From NCBI GenBank assembly GCA_007859835.1, contig SJPJ01000001.1:3219922-3283921 (forward strand): a stretch of DNA of 64,000 bases, given 5' to 3'. The stretch's first letter is position 1, and each line of letters begins with the position of its first letter. A model generated the notes under the pieces. That model was given only the letters and a program-made list of their open reading frames with translations. It was not told the origin of the DNA and did no database searches. The stretch is from Novipirellula herctigrandis. Its GTDB lineage: Bacteria > Planctomycetota > Planctomycetia > Pirellulales > Pirellulaceae. Position numbers and translations under genes: made by a program. Below, in pieces: positions 27,101 to 36,285 of the stretch.

Positions 27101-30100
27101 TCAAAACATCACGTACACCGATTCGGAAATTGGTTCATCAACATCCATCAATCGACTTTGCTTTAAGCCCTCTCCGATAATTGCTTCGATGACTGGAGTG
27201 AGCTTTTCCGCAACATCACGTGACATCCACGTACCAAGGATACTTGCGGTCAATTGCTTCGCGGTCGGAGCGGAGCTTGGATCCGAAGTTGTGCCAGTAA
27301 CAAAACGTTCATCAGCGTCCGATAGGCTTTTGACTTCGAGCCATGTCGTGCTCCGTTTTGGTTCTTGCAGGTTGATCCGCAACGCATTCTCATTCTTTAA
27401 TTGCTCAGCCTGGGGCCAGAATGATCGTTCAAATGACTGTGCCAGAATTCGACTCAATTCGTTCTCAGCTTCCACTGGAGCAACTTTGGTAATGTCTTCA
27501 TTCTCTAAGCCTTCTCCTTTCCCCTCAGGCCACTCCGGTTGCTCACCTTTGACGAGTACATAATCACCCAGCGCCAATACATCCATTTCCGTCCGCATGA
27601 AACAACGATACGCGTCTTGCGGTTCGTTGACGATTGGTTCACCGCGGACATTGAAGGACGTATTGACGACCACGCCACACCCTGTGTCGCTCTCGAATTG
27701 TTTGATCAGGTCGTAGAATTCCGCGTGATGCTCGCGTTTGACCGATTGAACGCGAGCCGAGTAGTCCACATGAGTGATCGCAGGCAAGTCGGATCGCATC
27801 TGACGCACCAATGCCAGCATGTCGTCGTCGCTATCCAGTTTTTCAAGCGAGAATGGAATGCGGCGATCTTCACTCACCGGCGCCACTAGCAGCATGTATG
27901 GGCTTTCTCGGTCGAGCTCAAAGTAGTCGGAAACTCGTTCGCTTAAGACTGCGGGCGCAAACGGTCGGAACGACTCGCGGTACTTAATCCGCAAATTCAA
28001 ATTGACTTGCATTTCCACGTTCCGTGGATCGCCAATAATTGAACGTGCCCCGAGCGAACGCGGGCCGTATTCCAAACGTCCTGAAAAATGTCCCACCACC
28101 TTTCCCTCTTGCAGCTTCTCACTCAGAAACTTATTTCGTTCCACCGATGACATGTGACGGTATGGATACCCATGCGTGTCTAAGTAGGCCTGAATCTCGT
28201 CTGACGAATAACCTGGCCCAAGGTAGGAACCGCCTTGTTCGCTACTATTCGGCCCAGAGCGAGGTTTGCCCAAGTAGGTGTGCCAAACGTCCAGTGCAAC
28301 ACCCAATGCGCAGCCCGAATCCCCTGCGGCAGGTTGAATCCAGATGTCGTCGAAGATGCCTTCGCGAAGCAATCGTCCGTTGGCTACGCAATTCAATGCT
28401 ACGCCGCCGGCGATGCACAAATGTTTTTCGCCAGTCAGTTCGCGCGCCGTCTTGGCCATCCGCAGAATGATGATTTCAGTCACCTCCTGGATCGAACGAG
28501 CCAAGTCCATCTCGCGGCGCGTGATACGGCTTTCAGGATCGCGGCGAGGCCCGCCAAACAATTCGTCAAATTTCGGCGAGGTTGTACTTAAGTCGTGAAG
28601 GAATGAGAAATACTCCATGTTGAGCTGCAGAGAACCGTCTTCCTTTACGTCGACGATATGGTCCAAAATCTGCTGCACGTAGATCGGACGCCCGTAGGGC
28701 GCCAAACCCATCATTTTGTATTCACCGGAGTTGACTTTGAATCCCGTGAAGTGCGTGAAAGCCGAGTAAAGCAGTCCCAGCGAGTTTGGAAAGTGCATTT
28801 CGCGAACTAAGTCGGTGCGGTTCCCACGCCCAACACCTATCGAAGCGGTTGCCCACTCGCCGACTCCGTCCAATGTCAAAATGGCTGCAGATTCGAAAGG
28901 CGAAGGATAGAAACTACTCGCAGCATGCGAACGATGGTGGTTACCGTACACCACAGGTCCGTCATAATTTAAAAATTTCCGAACGATCTTAGGAAAGTGC
29001 AGCTTCATCCGAATCCATTCCGGAACCGCTTTCGCCCACATTCGACTCGCTGAGTCATGATCAACGGCCATGATCCCTTGAAGAATTCGCTCAAAGGTCA
29101 TTCCCGAATTGTCGTAGAACGCAACCGCTGCCAAATCATGTTGCGAGATGCCCGCTTCTTCCATGCAATAATTGATCGCTTGCTGAGGAAATCGGCGATC
29201 GTTTTTCACTCGAGTGAAACGCTCTTCGTCCGCTGCGGCGACGATCTTACCGTCGCAAATGAGTGCCGCGGAAGAATTGTGATAAAAGCATGAAACACCG
29301 AGTACATAGTGTTTTTCGGCATCGGTGCGGATCTTGCTTGTCGTGACTGGACGTGATACCTGCGGCGTCTTCGGAACGAGGTTTCGCTGCTCTAAGAACT
29401 TGTGCATTGTTTCAGCGACCAAACGATTTGCCAACGGTGTGAAGTGACCACCAACTTCGTAGGTTAGCTTCTGACGCGTTGCAAACGGCATTTCCACCAA
29501 GGGCGTCGAAACGTCCCCGACGTGGAGACTGTCAACCTTCTTTTCGAGTTTTTCGAACAGCGGTTGATAAATCGGTTCCATCCCCACGACATAAAAGTCT
29601 TGTGTCGGAATTGGAAAGATAACGACCGGCAACGGTTTCACTTCTGAAATGAATTGCAATAGAATCGCTTCCATTAATCGCCACCCCTGAGTATCGTCCG
29701 AGACGATATCGGGATAGGGATGATGTCCGCGCAGTTTTTTATATTCGGTGATCAGTCGTGAGCCAACGTCTTTGAGCATCGACGAATTTCGGATTTCTTT
29801 CAGACCTGGCACTTTCTCGTACAAGTCGTGCGCCCACTCTAGTAATTCGTCGCCGTTTTTTTCATCCGACTCACTTGCAAAGGGTCGGTCGCGCGGTACG
29901 GGGACATTATTGAGCTCCAAACCGGATTGCGTCAGCGAGAAATACGGCTTCGGTACGACTACTTTACGTCCGGTCACCCGATCGATCGATGGCCGACTTT
30001 CCGCCTTGATTCGATTGAAGCTGTCGACCTGGACGCAAATGACAACCAGATCGGCATCGATATGGCGGCCAAACTTGCGATGGGTTAACAAGTGTTGGTC

Positions 30101-30412
30101 GGTGCCACTGCCCGATACTCCGAAGTTAAATACCTCGGCGCCGGTCATTTCAGCCAACAAATCCGAATAGCGGTCGCAGTTCGAAACATTATCGCCGGCG
30201 GTGTAGGAATCCCCGTACATCAGGATACGAGTCTTATCACTCTTCTTTTCCGGGAATTCCCAATCCGATCGAAAGCCAAGAGAATTCGTGACGACATAAT
30301 AGCCACCGTCTTCGTTGGGAATCCTGGCGCGTAAATTGGGAACGAATCGATGCCCGACCTCTTGGTCGTATTGCATCAACATTCGGTGCGTTGTTTGCTT
30401 AAGTAGAAACAT
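27101..30412 (-). CDS. SGNH hydrolase-carbamoyltransferase fusion
   Basis: One uninterrupted 1103-aa frame joins two enzymes. Residues 1-345 are an SGNH/GDSL-type domain with GDSYTAGD (67-74), FGVSGSGTDQH (97-107) and GGHFTPLANR (321-330). Residues 369 to about 955 are a NodU/CmcH-type carbamoyltransferase: LGVSCFYHNSSAA, EERFTRVK, CIAGGVALNCVANG, SLGARSIIGDPRN and FNVRGEPIVNEP. About 148 residues of unknown function follow. Carbamoyltransferases move a carbamoyl group from carbamoyl phosphate to a hydroxyl through an adenylate. The fused SGNH domain suggests coupled removal and addition of substituents on one sugar (inference). ATG at 30412 lies 44 bases after a methyltransferase gene. Confidence 0.85.
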   Translation of the reverse strand: MFLLKQTTHRMLMQYDQEVGHRFVPNLRARIPNEDGGYYVVTNSLGFRSDWEFPEKKSDKTRILMYGDSYTAGDNVSNCDRYSDLLAEMTGAEVFNFGVSGSGTDQHLLTHRKFGRHIDADLVVICVQVDSFNRIKAESRPSIDRVTGRKVVVPKPYFSLTQSGLELNNVPVPRDRPFASESDEKNGDELLEWAHDLYEKVPGLKEIRNSSMLKDVGSRLITEYKKLRGHHPYPDIVSDDTQGWRLMEAILLQFISEVKPLPVVIFPIPTQDFYVVGMEPIYQPLFEKLEKKVDSLHVGDVSTPLVEMPFATRQKLTYEVGGHFTPLANRLVAETMHKFLEQRNLVPKTPQVSRPVTTSKIRTDAEKHYVLGVSCFYHNSSAALICDGKIVAAADEERFTRVKNDRRFPQQAINYCMEEAGISQHDLAAVAFYDNSGMTFERILQGIMAVDHDSASRMWAKAVPEWIRMKLHFPKIVRKFLNYDGPVVYGNHHRSHAASSFYPSPFESAAILTLDGVGEWATASIGVGRGNRTDLVREMHFPNSLGLLYSAFTHFTGFKVNSGEYKMMGLAPYGRPIYVQQILDHIVDVKEDGSLQLNMEYFSFLHDLSTTSPKFDELFGGPRRDPESRITRREMDLARSIQEVTEIIILRMAKTARELTGEKHLCIAGGVALNCVANGRLLREGIFDDIWIQPAAGDSGCALGVALDVWHTYLGKPRSGPNSSEQGGSYLGPGYSSDEIQAYLDTHGYPYRHMSSVERNKFLSEKLQEGKVVGHFSGRLEYGPRSLGARSIIGDPRNVEMQVNLNLRIKYRESFRPFAPAVLSERVSDYFELDRESPYMLLVAPVSEDRRIPFSLEKLDSDDDMLALVRQMRSDLPAITHVDYSARVQSVKREHHAEFYDLIKQFESDTGCGVVVNTSFNVRGEPIVNEPQDAYRCFMRTEMDVLALGDYVLVKGEQPEWPEGKGEGLENEDITKVAPVEAENELSRILAQSFERSFWPQAEQLKNENALRINLQEPKRSTTWLEVKSLSDADERFVTGTTSDPSSAPTAKQLTASILGTWMSRDVAEKLTPVIEAIIGEGLKQSRLMDVDEPISESVYVMF

Positions 30413-30456
30413 GTGCTGCTGTACTCTTTGCGAAGATGAGTCGCGTTATGAAGTTG

Positions 30457-31224
30457 TCATGATTTGTAGGCGCGTAGAATGAACTCGCCTGACAAGAAGA
30501 AGTCAATTGCTGGCGTTGCAACTATTGACCCAAAATGGCGAAACCGATATGGAATCGGATAATCGATATCGACTTTGTCAAACCCCGACTTGGAAAAGAT
30601 CTTTTTCCAGACCGACGGTTGCTGATGAATTCTCCAATTGATCGTTCGTTGACTCAAGCAGAACTGTCGTGGATAGCCGATTCGACGCAATTGAGTCCAA
30701 AGGCAATAGCGAGTTGCATCGGTCGCAATGACGACGCCTCCGCTTGCCAACAAGCCGTGAAGTTTTTCTCCGATGCCGACATAGGTGTCAAAAACCTCGG
30801 AGTCTTTCATTGCATTCAATGGTGTCTCGTAGAGATGATTGAGAACCGCGATCATGACAATGACGTCGAATTTCTGGTCGCCAAAATCCATCTTGTTAAA
30901 ATCATCGTTCCGCAGTTCGATATTGCTCAAGCCCATCTGCTCGATTCGCTTTGCTTGAGTTGCGACGACACCTGACGTCGAGCCTTCCATTTCCGGTTCG
31001 ATACTGACGACTCGTTCGGCTCCGGACAAACCGCAGTGCAAACTAATCAACCCACGACCGCTGCCAATTTCCAATACACGTCGGCCCTGCAAATTGATTC
31101 CATGAAAAATCCCTTCTAGATAGTGCTGATATCCGGGCGGATTACAATGCCCATCCTCTGCTTGGAATCCTTCTTTCAAGCGGTGAAGTGATTCTAAATG
31201 ACTCGGTTTTGAAGCTATCGACAT
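30457..31224 (-). CDS. Class I SAM-dependent methyltransferase
   Basis: This 255-aa protein has motif I VLEIGSGRGLISLHCG, motif II VVSIEPEME and FDVIVMIAVLNHLYET. The N-terminal region DGHCNPPGYQHYLEG is not shared with the other methyltransferases of the locus, so it likely acts on a different position. ATG at 31224; it ends 44 bases before the carbamoyltransferase fusion. Confidence 0.8.
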   Translation of the reverse strand: MSIASKPSHLESLHRLKEGFQAEDGHCNPPGYQHYLEGIFHGINLQGRRVLEIGSGRGLISLHCGLSGAERVVSIEPEMEGSTSGVVATQAKRIEQMGLSNIELRNDDFNKMDFGDQKFDVIVMIAVLNHLYETPLNAMKDSEVFDTYVGIGEKLHGLLASGGVVIATDATRYCLWTQLRRIGYPRQFCLSQRTINWRIHQQPSVWKKIFSKSGFDKVDIDYPIPYRFRHFGSIVATPAIDFFLSGEFILRAYKS

Positions 31225-31264
31225 ATTACTTTTCTCGATGAACTAAACGAAATTGCAACCGCTA

Positions 31265-32386
31265 TTACACGCTATGGCGTGCGGCTTCGTCCCATAGCTG
31301 AATGTATTCATTGATCATGCGATCCAGTGGATACTCAACGAGGGCTCGGTGGCGATTCGCTTGTCCGACCCGTTCTCGCAATTGCGAGTCCTCCGCCATT
31401 GTTCTGAGGCCGGCGGCATATCCTGACAGATCCGAATGTGAGAAGACAAACTGTCGGTTGACTTTGGAAAGGAGTAGCTTATTGTCTGCGATATCCGCCG
31501 AAACCGCCGGACACCCGGTCGCCATGGCTTCCAAAAGCGAATTCGACGCGGCTTCTGACTTTGAAGTTGTAACGTACACGTCGAACGCTCCGTATGCGGG
31601 GGCAACATCTTCCATGTGCCCCATGAACTTCATTGAATCCAGAATGCCGAGCTCCTTCCCCAGTGCCTCCAGAGATGCGCGTTCTGAACCCTGGCCGAAA
31701 ATCGCCAAGCGGTCTTCTGGCCGACAAGCCTTTGCGTAGGCTCTTAGCAACATGGGGATATTCTTGCTGGGCCTCAAACTGCCGACGTACCCGAAAATGA
31801 CGCCATTTGTGCCTGGTGAAATCTGCGATCGCAATTCGTCATTTCTCTGCGGCTGAAATCGCTCTCCGTCTACTCCCGTCTTGATGTACGCAATCTTGCT
31901 CTCCGGTACACCGAAACTCTCCATCGCTACTGCACGCATCGAGGCGGAAGTGACAACCGTCCGGTAACAGCCGGGTACCACCAGGCGGCGGACAGTCCGC
32001 CTTCGCCAGGCTTTGCCGTCAATTTCATTGGACAATCCGCATTCGTTGTGAATCACGGGTCGAAAGCGATGCAGCTTTGCGCCAATGATTGCATCGGTGG
32101 CACCCCAGTTATACGTGATCAACACTTTGGGATTGATCTGACGAATCCGGCGCCAAACTGCAAAGGGCCACTGAACAAAATTGGTCCTGGGTGGTCCATC
32201 GAATAGCTGGGTTCCGTTGGTCCTATCGAGTTTGTGGGCCGCTTTGCTTTGCCCGCTGAGGGAAAGTACGGCGTGGCCCGAACCAGGCGGTGTGTGATTG
32301 ATAATGTTCGCAACGCGCAGTTCCGCTCCACCTTGGTTAAAGGCGGCGAAGACATGCAGGTATTTGACTTTTTCCATATTCGACAT
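31265..32386 (-). CDS. Glycosyltransferase family 4
   Basis: This 373-aa GT-B enzyme has FAAFNQGGAELRVANI (acceptor loop), HNECGLSNEIDG, IKTGVDGERFQ, FGYVGSLRPSKNIP, FGQGSERASLE and TSKSEAASNSLLEAMATGCP (E-x7-E). Two ATGs (32386 and 32377) are possible. The gene starts 3 bases after the stop of the preceding GT4. Confidence 0.86.
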   Translation of the reverse strand: MSNMEKVKYLHVFAAFNQGGAELRVANIINHTPPGSGHAVLSLSGQSKAAHKLDRTNGTQLFDGPPRTNFVQWPFAVWRRIRQINPKVLITYNWGATDAIIGAKLHRFRPVIHNECGLSNEIDGKAWRRRTVRRLVVPGCYRTVVTSASMRAVAMESFGVPESKIAYIKTGVDGERFQPQRNDELRSQISPGTNGVIFGYVGSLRPSKNIPMLLRAYAKACRPEDRLAIFGQGSERASLEALGKELGILDSMKFMGHMEDVAPAYGAFDVYVTTSKSEAASNSLLEAMATGCPAVSADIADNKLLLSKVNRQFVFSHSDLSGYAAGLRTMAEDSQLRERVGQANRHRALVEYPLDRMINEYIQLWDEAARHSV

Positions 32387-32389
32387 TCG

Positions 32390-33763
32390 TCATTTTTGAC
32401 GGGAGGGAATGACAGTTGTGACAACACTTGACAACTGTTCGGCCAAACGGTGCGTGAGTTTTTCGCCATCAAACTCATGAAGAGCTTTTTCGAAGTGCAT
32501 TGCTGATCCCTGAGTCTTTTGTAGCTCTTCCAAAGCGGTTGCGATCGAAGCGGGATCGTTTGGATCGGCCACGCAGCCGAGCGAGTAATTGCGAACAATG
32601 TCAGCCAATGCTCCGTCCCCCGTCAGCGCGATGATCGGCTTCTGAAAAAGCATCATTTCAAACAATTTGCCAGGGACCTGCACTGCCGTGTCGGGCTGAA
32701 CCAGTAGAAACGCATCGACACTTGCCATGCGATGAAGCATTTCATTGTGACTGACCGCGGCGTCGAGCCGAAAAGACTCGGTAATACCCAGTTCCGCCGC
32801 AAGCTCCGAAACGCCAAATTCGGCGTCGCAGTGTCCCAACTGCTCGAATACGACGGGCTTGCCACGGTCCTTTAACAGCGCAATCGCATGAAGAATTGGC
32901 CGGGGGTCTCGACGCCGGTAAAGACCTCCTGGATGGAGTACTGTCAAATCCTGCTCACTTGAACCGGACGAGGCTTCACTCAGTATTTTCTCGACTTGTT
33001 TCTTGAGCTCATTGTCATAACCATTTGTAATCGTCGTGAATCGCGACGGCGGAATCTCGCCATAGTGATTAACGAAATCGCATTCCAACGCACTTGTGTT
33101 TAGAATCACTCGGGAGGCCTGACTTACGCACTTCTTCTCAAGCTGAATCACACGGCCCTGCGTGAACCGCGATTTATTCCTTGGACCCCACGGCACACGT
33201 GTCCAAGGATCGCGAAAATCCAACACCAGGGGCAGCGACGTGCGTTTTGCAACTTCGGCAGCGGTTACCAAGGTGGAAAACGGTGGTGCAGTGGCATAAA
33301 TGACGGCAGGCTTGTGTTTTTGTACGAGTTCGAGCGCGGCCGCTACTGCGGGGCGTTTCCAGCCAATGTTGCGATCGGGAATCGCAAAAAGGGCTTCTTT
33401 TATCTGATCGCAAAATGAGTGCTCAGATTCCTTAGTTTTACTCGTATTGGACGTGGCAACGGACGTCGAATCGTCTCGAGAGTTCCGAGCATTCGAACCG
33501 AAAATCGACAATGCGCCGCGAATTCGCTGCTTAGCCACATCCTCGATTCGTGCAATGGCTATACGTTTCACAACGATCCCATCCGGTATTTGTGATTCGA
33601 GTGATGGATCGAGTCGCTGATGCGATTCAGGTTCACTGGTAAGAACGATCGGCTCCCAGCCCGCTGCTGGAAGATACTTGACGAAACGCAACGCACGAAA
33701 CACACCCACGTTCGCCGCGGGTGGGAAGTTGTAGGCAAGGAAAAGAACTTTATTGTCAATCAT
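32390..33763 (-). CDS. Glycosyltransferase family 4 with extended insert
   Basis: This 457-aa protein opens VLFLAYNFPPAANVGVFR, typical of GT4 enzymes in capsule loci, then DFRDPWTRVPW and VLHPGGLYRRRDPRPILHA. The C-terminal half has MLHRMASVDAFLLVQPDTA and GKLFEMMLFQKPI. It is longer than average because of a polar insert around residues 100-125 (SKTKESEHS region). It begins 18 bases after the preceding GT4. Confidence 0.84.
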   Translation of the reverse strand: MIDNKVLFLAYNFPPAANVGVFRALRFVKYLPAAGWEPIVLTSEPESHQRLDPSLESQIPDGIVVKRIAIARIEDVAKQRIRGALSIFGSNARNSRDDSTSVATSNTSKTKESEHSFCDQIKEALFAIPDRNIGWKRPAVAAALELVQKHKPAVIYATAPPFSTLVTAAEVAKRTSLPLVLDFRDPWTRVPWGPRNKSRFTQGRVIQLEKKCVSQASRVILNTSALECDFVNHYGEIPPSRFTTITNGYDNELKKQVEKILSEASSGSSEQDLTVLHPGGLYRRRDPRPILHAIALLKDRGKPVVFEQLGHCDAEFGVSELAAELGITESFRLDAAVSHNEMLHRMASVDAFLLVQPDTAVQVPGKLFEMMLFQKPIIALTGDGALADIVRNYSLGCVADPNDPASIATALEELQKTQGSAMHFEKALHEFDGEKLTHRLAEQLSSVVTTVIPSRQK

Positions 33764-33781
33764 CTGGGCCGCGCAATTGCG

Positions 33782-35002
33782 TTAACTCTTTAGGCTGGAT
33801 GAGGCGAGTTCATGGTACAGCTTCTCGTAACCTCGAATCATCGTGTCGAGCCCATACCGTTCGCCTTGACATGCTAAGGCAGCGGCAGCGTAAGCCCGAC
33901 GGACTTCAGTTGTCGACATTTTGACGAGAGCATCGGTCAACGAGCAGCAATCGTTGGGTGCGATCACAATTCCGCCTGGATTTGGCGTCAACAGCGTCCT
34001 CGCAGCATCTCCGACGTCCGTCGCAATGATCGGCAATCCCGCCGCCATCGCTTCGAGCATCGATTGACTCATGCCTTCGCTGTCGCTGCAGTTGACAAAA
34101 ACGTCCATGGCAGCCATGAAACGCCAAGTGTTGGATTGATGACCAGCGAAATGTACGCGATCACGAAGGTCGAGTTGCTCGACCAAGGTTTCCAATTCGC
34201 TCCTACAGGGCCCGTCACCTACCATCAGAAGGTGCGTTGCTCGCTGCATCTCTTCAGGTAATTCGTTGAAGGCGTGAATTACTAACCCCAGGTTCTTTAC
34301 TCTGGAAAGTCGAGCGACTATGCCGATTACGTAGCTACCCTCACTCATCCCGAACTGCAGCCGCACTTCCTCGCGAAACCTAGCCAACTCCTGCGGCGGA
34401 AACTTTCGCTCCAAACCGTTGGGGATTATATGAACTGCTGACGAATCTATTCCGACGATGGAGCAAACCTTCTTGGCGACACAGTGCGAATTAGTTGTGA
34501 CAGTGATCCGCCGGCAAATCCAACGCATGACCATTGCCCGCATCCTTCGTTTGATGGGGCTACAGCGATCGGACCCCAGCACAGATCCTCGTTCACCATG
34601 CACGTGCACTGCTTTGCCATAGCGTTTGACAGCGAGATAGGTTTCCAGCAGCGTCCCCCAGTTGTGCGAATGAACAATGTCTGGCTCTAGTCTTTTCAAC
34701 GCACCGGCGATTGCCTTTACTGCTCGCCAACTATTTCCACTTCTTATTCCGAGTTCGACAATTTCCACGTCAGTTTTAGAAATCCAGCTTTTTGCGTTAC
34801 CGACTCTGTCGAGACAAATCAGACTCACGTGAAAAAATTCGCGATCCAAACCATTTGCAACTTTTGCCACGTAGCGTTCCATACCACCGACGTCATAACG
34901 AACCACTAGCAGGGCAACGTGAATCTTGTATGGCGGAGGGATTTGCGAATCTGTCGAGTGAGAATCAAAGTGAGAAGGTGCGATGGAAAAGCATCCACAC
35001 AT
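33782..35002 (-). CDS. Glycosyltransferase family 4
   Basis: This 406-aa protein has VVRYDVGGMERYVAKVANG (acceptor loop), VHSHNWGTLLET, VHGERGS, IIPNGLERKF, GIVARLSRVKNLG, LLMVGDGPCRSELE and NCSDSEGMSQSMLEAMAAG (E-x7-E). About 25 residues precede the usual GT4 start, so the true start may lie slightly inside. It starts 3 bases after a methyltransferase stop. Confidence 0.86.
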   Translation of the reverse strand: MCGCFSIAPSHFDSHSTDSQIPPPYKIHVALLVVRYDVGGMERYVAKVANGLDREFFHVSLICLDRVGNAKSWISKTDVEIVELGIRSGNSWRAVKAIAGALKRLEPDIVHSHNWGTLLETYLAVKRYGKAVHVHGERGSVLGSDRCSPIKRRMRAMVMRWICRRITVTTNSHCVAKKVCSIVGIDSSAVHIIPNGLERKFPPQELARFREEVRLQFGMSEGSYVIGIVARLSRVKNLGLVIHAFNELPEEMQRATHLLMVGDGPCRSELETLVEQLDLRDRVHFAGHQSNTWRFMAAMDVFVNCSDSEGMSQSMLEAMAAGLPIIATDVGDAARTLLTPNPGGIVIAPNDCCSLTDALVKMSTTEVRRAYAAAALACQGERYGLDTMIRGYEKLYHELASSSLKS

Positions 35003-35005
35003 CCC

Positions 35006-35704
35006 CTATTTTGCTTTTTGCACGTGTAGGCAGGTATGTTGATGTAAACCCTGAACCGATGATTTTTCGGGTGGCAAAATCTGGTTTCCGACTGTCCAGA
35101 ATTTGCAGTCCCAGTACCGCCAATATTCCTGATCGACGATGGTGCTTTCGCCAGCCTTGAACCAACGATCGAGATCGGATCGGCAATATGCTCGTGTCTT
35201 ATAGGTCGCATTTTTCCCGTAGCTAGATCCATCGAGGTCATAAACATTTTCGACGTGTTCTGATTCACAATAGGGGAACGTGACCAGAAGATGACCGCCT
35301 GGATTGAGCAACTTGATCATTGATTCAATTCCAGCGTCGTGATACTCGAAATGTTCGAGAACGCTGATGCACGTGATCAAGTCGAAGCGTTTGTCAATTC
35401 TAGTCTTTGTGATGTCATCATCAATTATGTGGAAGTGACGATTCACCATCCCACGCGGCCAATAGTCAACGATGTTGTCGGTCGCTGTCACGATGAATCC
35501 GCAGGTACGCATCAAATGAGGAAGAGCAGTCCTGCCAGTTCCAACATCCAACACCGTTTGCGGATTGATTTCTGCAAGCTTTCGGAATACAAACGAGAAT
35601 TCAACTGGACGCTCGTTGACTCGGAAGAATGACTGATCTTCCCATTCGGAGCGGCAGACACGTTTGAGATAGGATCTACCCAGGCTATGAATTATTGATT
35701 TCAA
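35006..35704 (-). CDS. Class I SAM-dependent methyltransferase
   Basis: This 232-aa protein has motif I VLDVGTGRTALPHLM, motif II VTATDNI, CISVLEHFEYHDAG and LNPGGHLLVTFPY. The start is TTG at 35704 (KSIIHSLGRSY), following an A-rich stretch. It lies between the hexapeptide acyltransferase and a GT4, 71 bases and 3 bases away. Confidence 0.78.
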   Translation of the reverse strand: MKSIIHSLGRSYLKRVCRSEWEDQSFFRVNERPVEFSFVFRKLAEINPQTVLDVGTGRTALPHLMRTCGFIVTATDNIVDYWPRGMVNRHFHIIDDDITKTRIDKRFDLITCISVLEHFEYHDAGIESMIKLLNPGGHLLVTFPYCESEHVENVYDLDGSSYGKNATYKTRAYCRSDLDRWFKAGESTIVDQEYWRYWDCKFWTVGNQILPPEKSSVQGLHQHTCLHVQKAK

Positions 35705-35775
35705 TTTGTTTACTGTTCGTCATTTTTCGTTCAAGGATGTTGATAAAGGAATGCACTCTTGGATGTACCACGATC

Positions 35776-36285
35776 TTAGGATGGAACACGGCTGCCGATT
35801 TGTTTTGCTGGTACACCAGCAACAATCGAATAGGGCTCAGTCGATCGAGTCACTACCGCACCCGCAGCAACGACCGTTCCTTTGGCAAGCCGAACACCTG
35901 GCAAGACAACACATCGAGCTGCGATCCAAACATCGTCTTCAATGACTACTGGTGCACGCTCATACCCTTGATCGCGGATATTGACGGTTGCATCTCGCAT
36001 CTTGTGATTTTGGGACCAAATGAATGTTCCTGGACCGATTAAGACATTTTCACCGACCTCAATTCCGGCTTTCGCATTTAGTTGGCAGTAAGCCGTAATC
36101 GCGGAATTGAGTCCAATGGTCAAGTTTTCGGGATAGTAAATCAAAACGTGCGATAAAATGCGAGCTCCCTTTGCCACATGAAATCCGTACCACCGCTTCC
36201 TGGCCGTCACGCCGATTCGTCCCGGAATCGCCCGCAACAAGGCCCTCCACCATTCAATAATTTCTTTGCGCATCCAACTCATCAT
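35776..36285 (-). CDS. Left-handed beta-helix (hexapeptide) acyltransferase
   Basis: This 169-aa member of the WcaF/maltose-acetyltransferase-like family has hexapeptide turns (GARILSHVLIY, AGIEVGENVLIGPG, EDDVWIAARCVVLPGVRLAKGTVVAAGAVV). The catalytic-type histidine lies in IWSQNHKM, and the end is GVPAKQIG. It likely transfers an acetyl group to a sugar hydroxyl or amino group. ATG at 36285 overlaps the flippase stop as ATGA; a longer frame to 36423 would lie inside that gene. Confidence 0.84.
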   Translation of the reverse strand: MMSWMRKEIIEWWRALLRAIPGRIGVTARKRWYGFHVAKGARILSHVLIYYPENLTIGLNSAITAYCQLNAKAGIEVGENVLIGPGTFIWSQNHKMRDATVNIRDQGYERAPVVIEDDVWIAARCVVLPGVRLAKGTVVAAGAVVTRSTEPYSIVAGVPAKQIGSRVPS

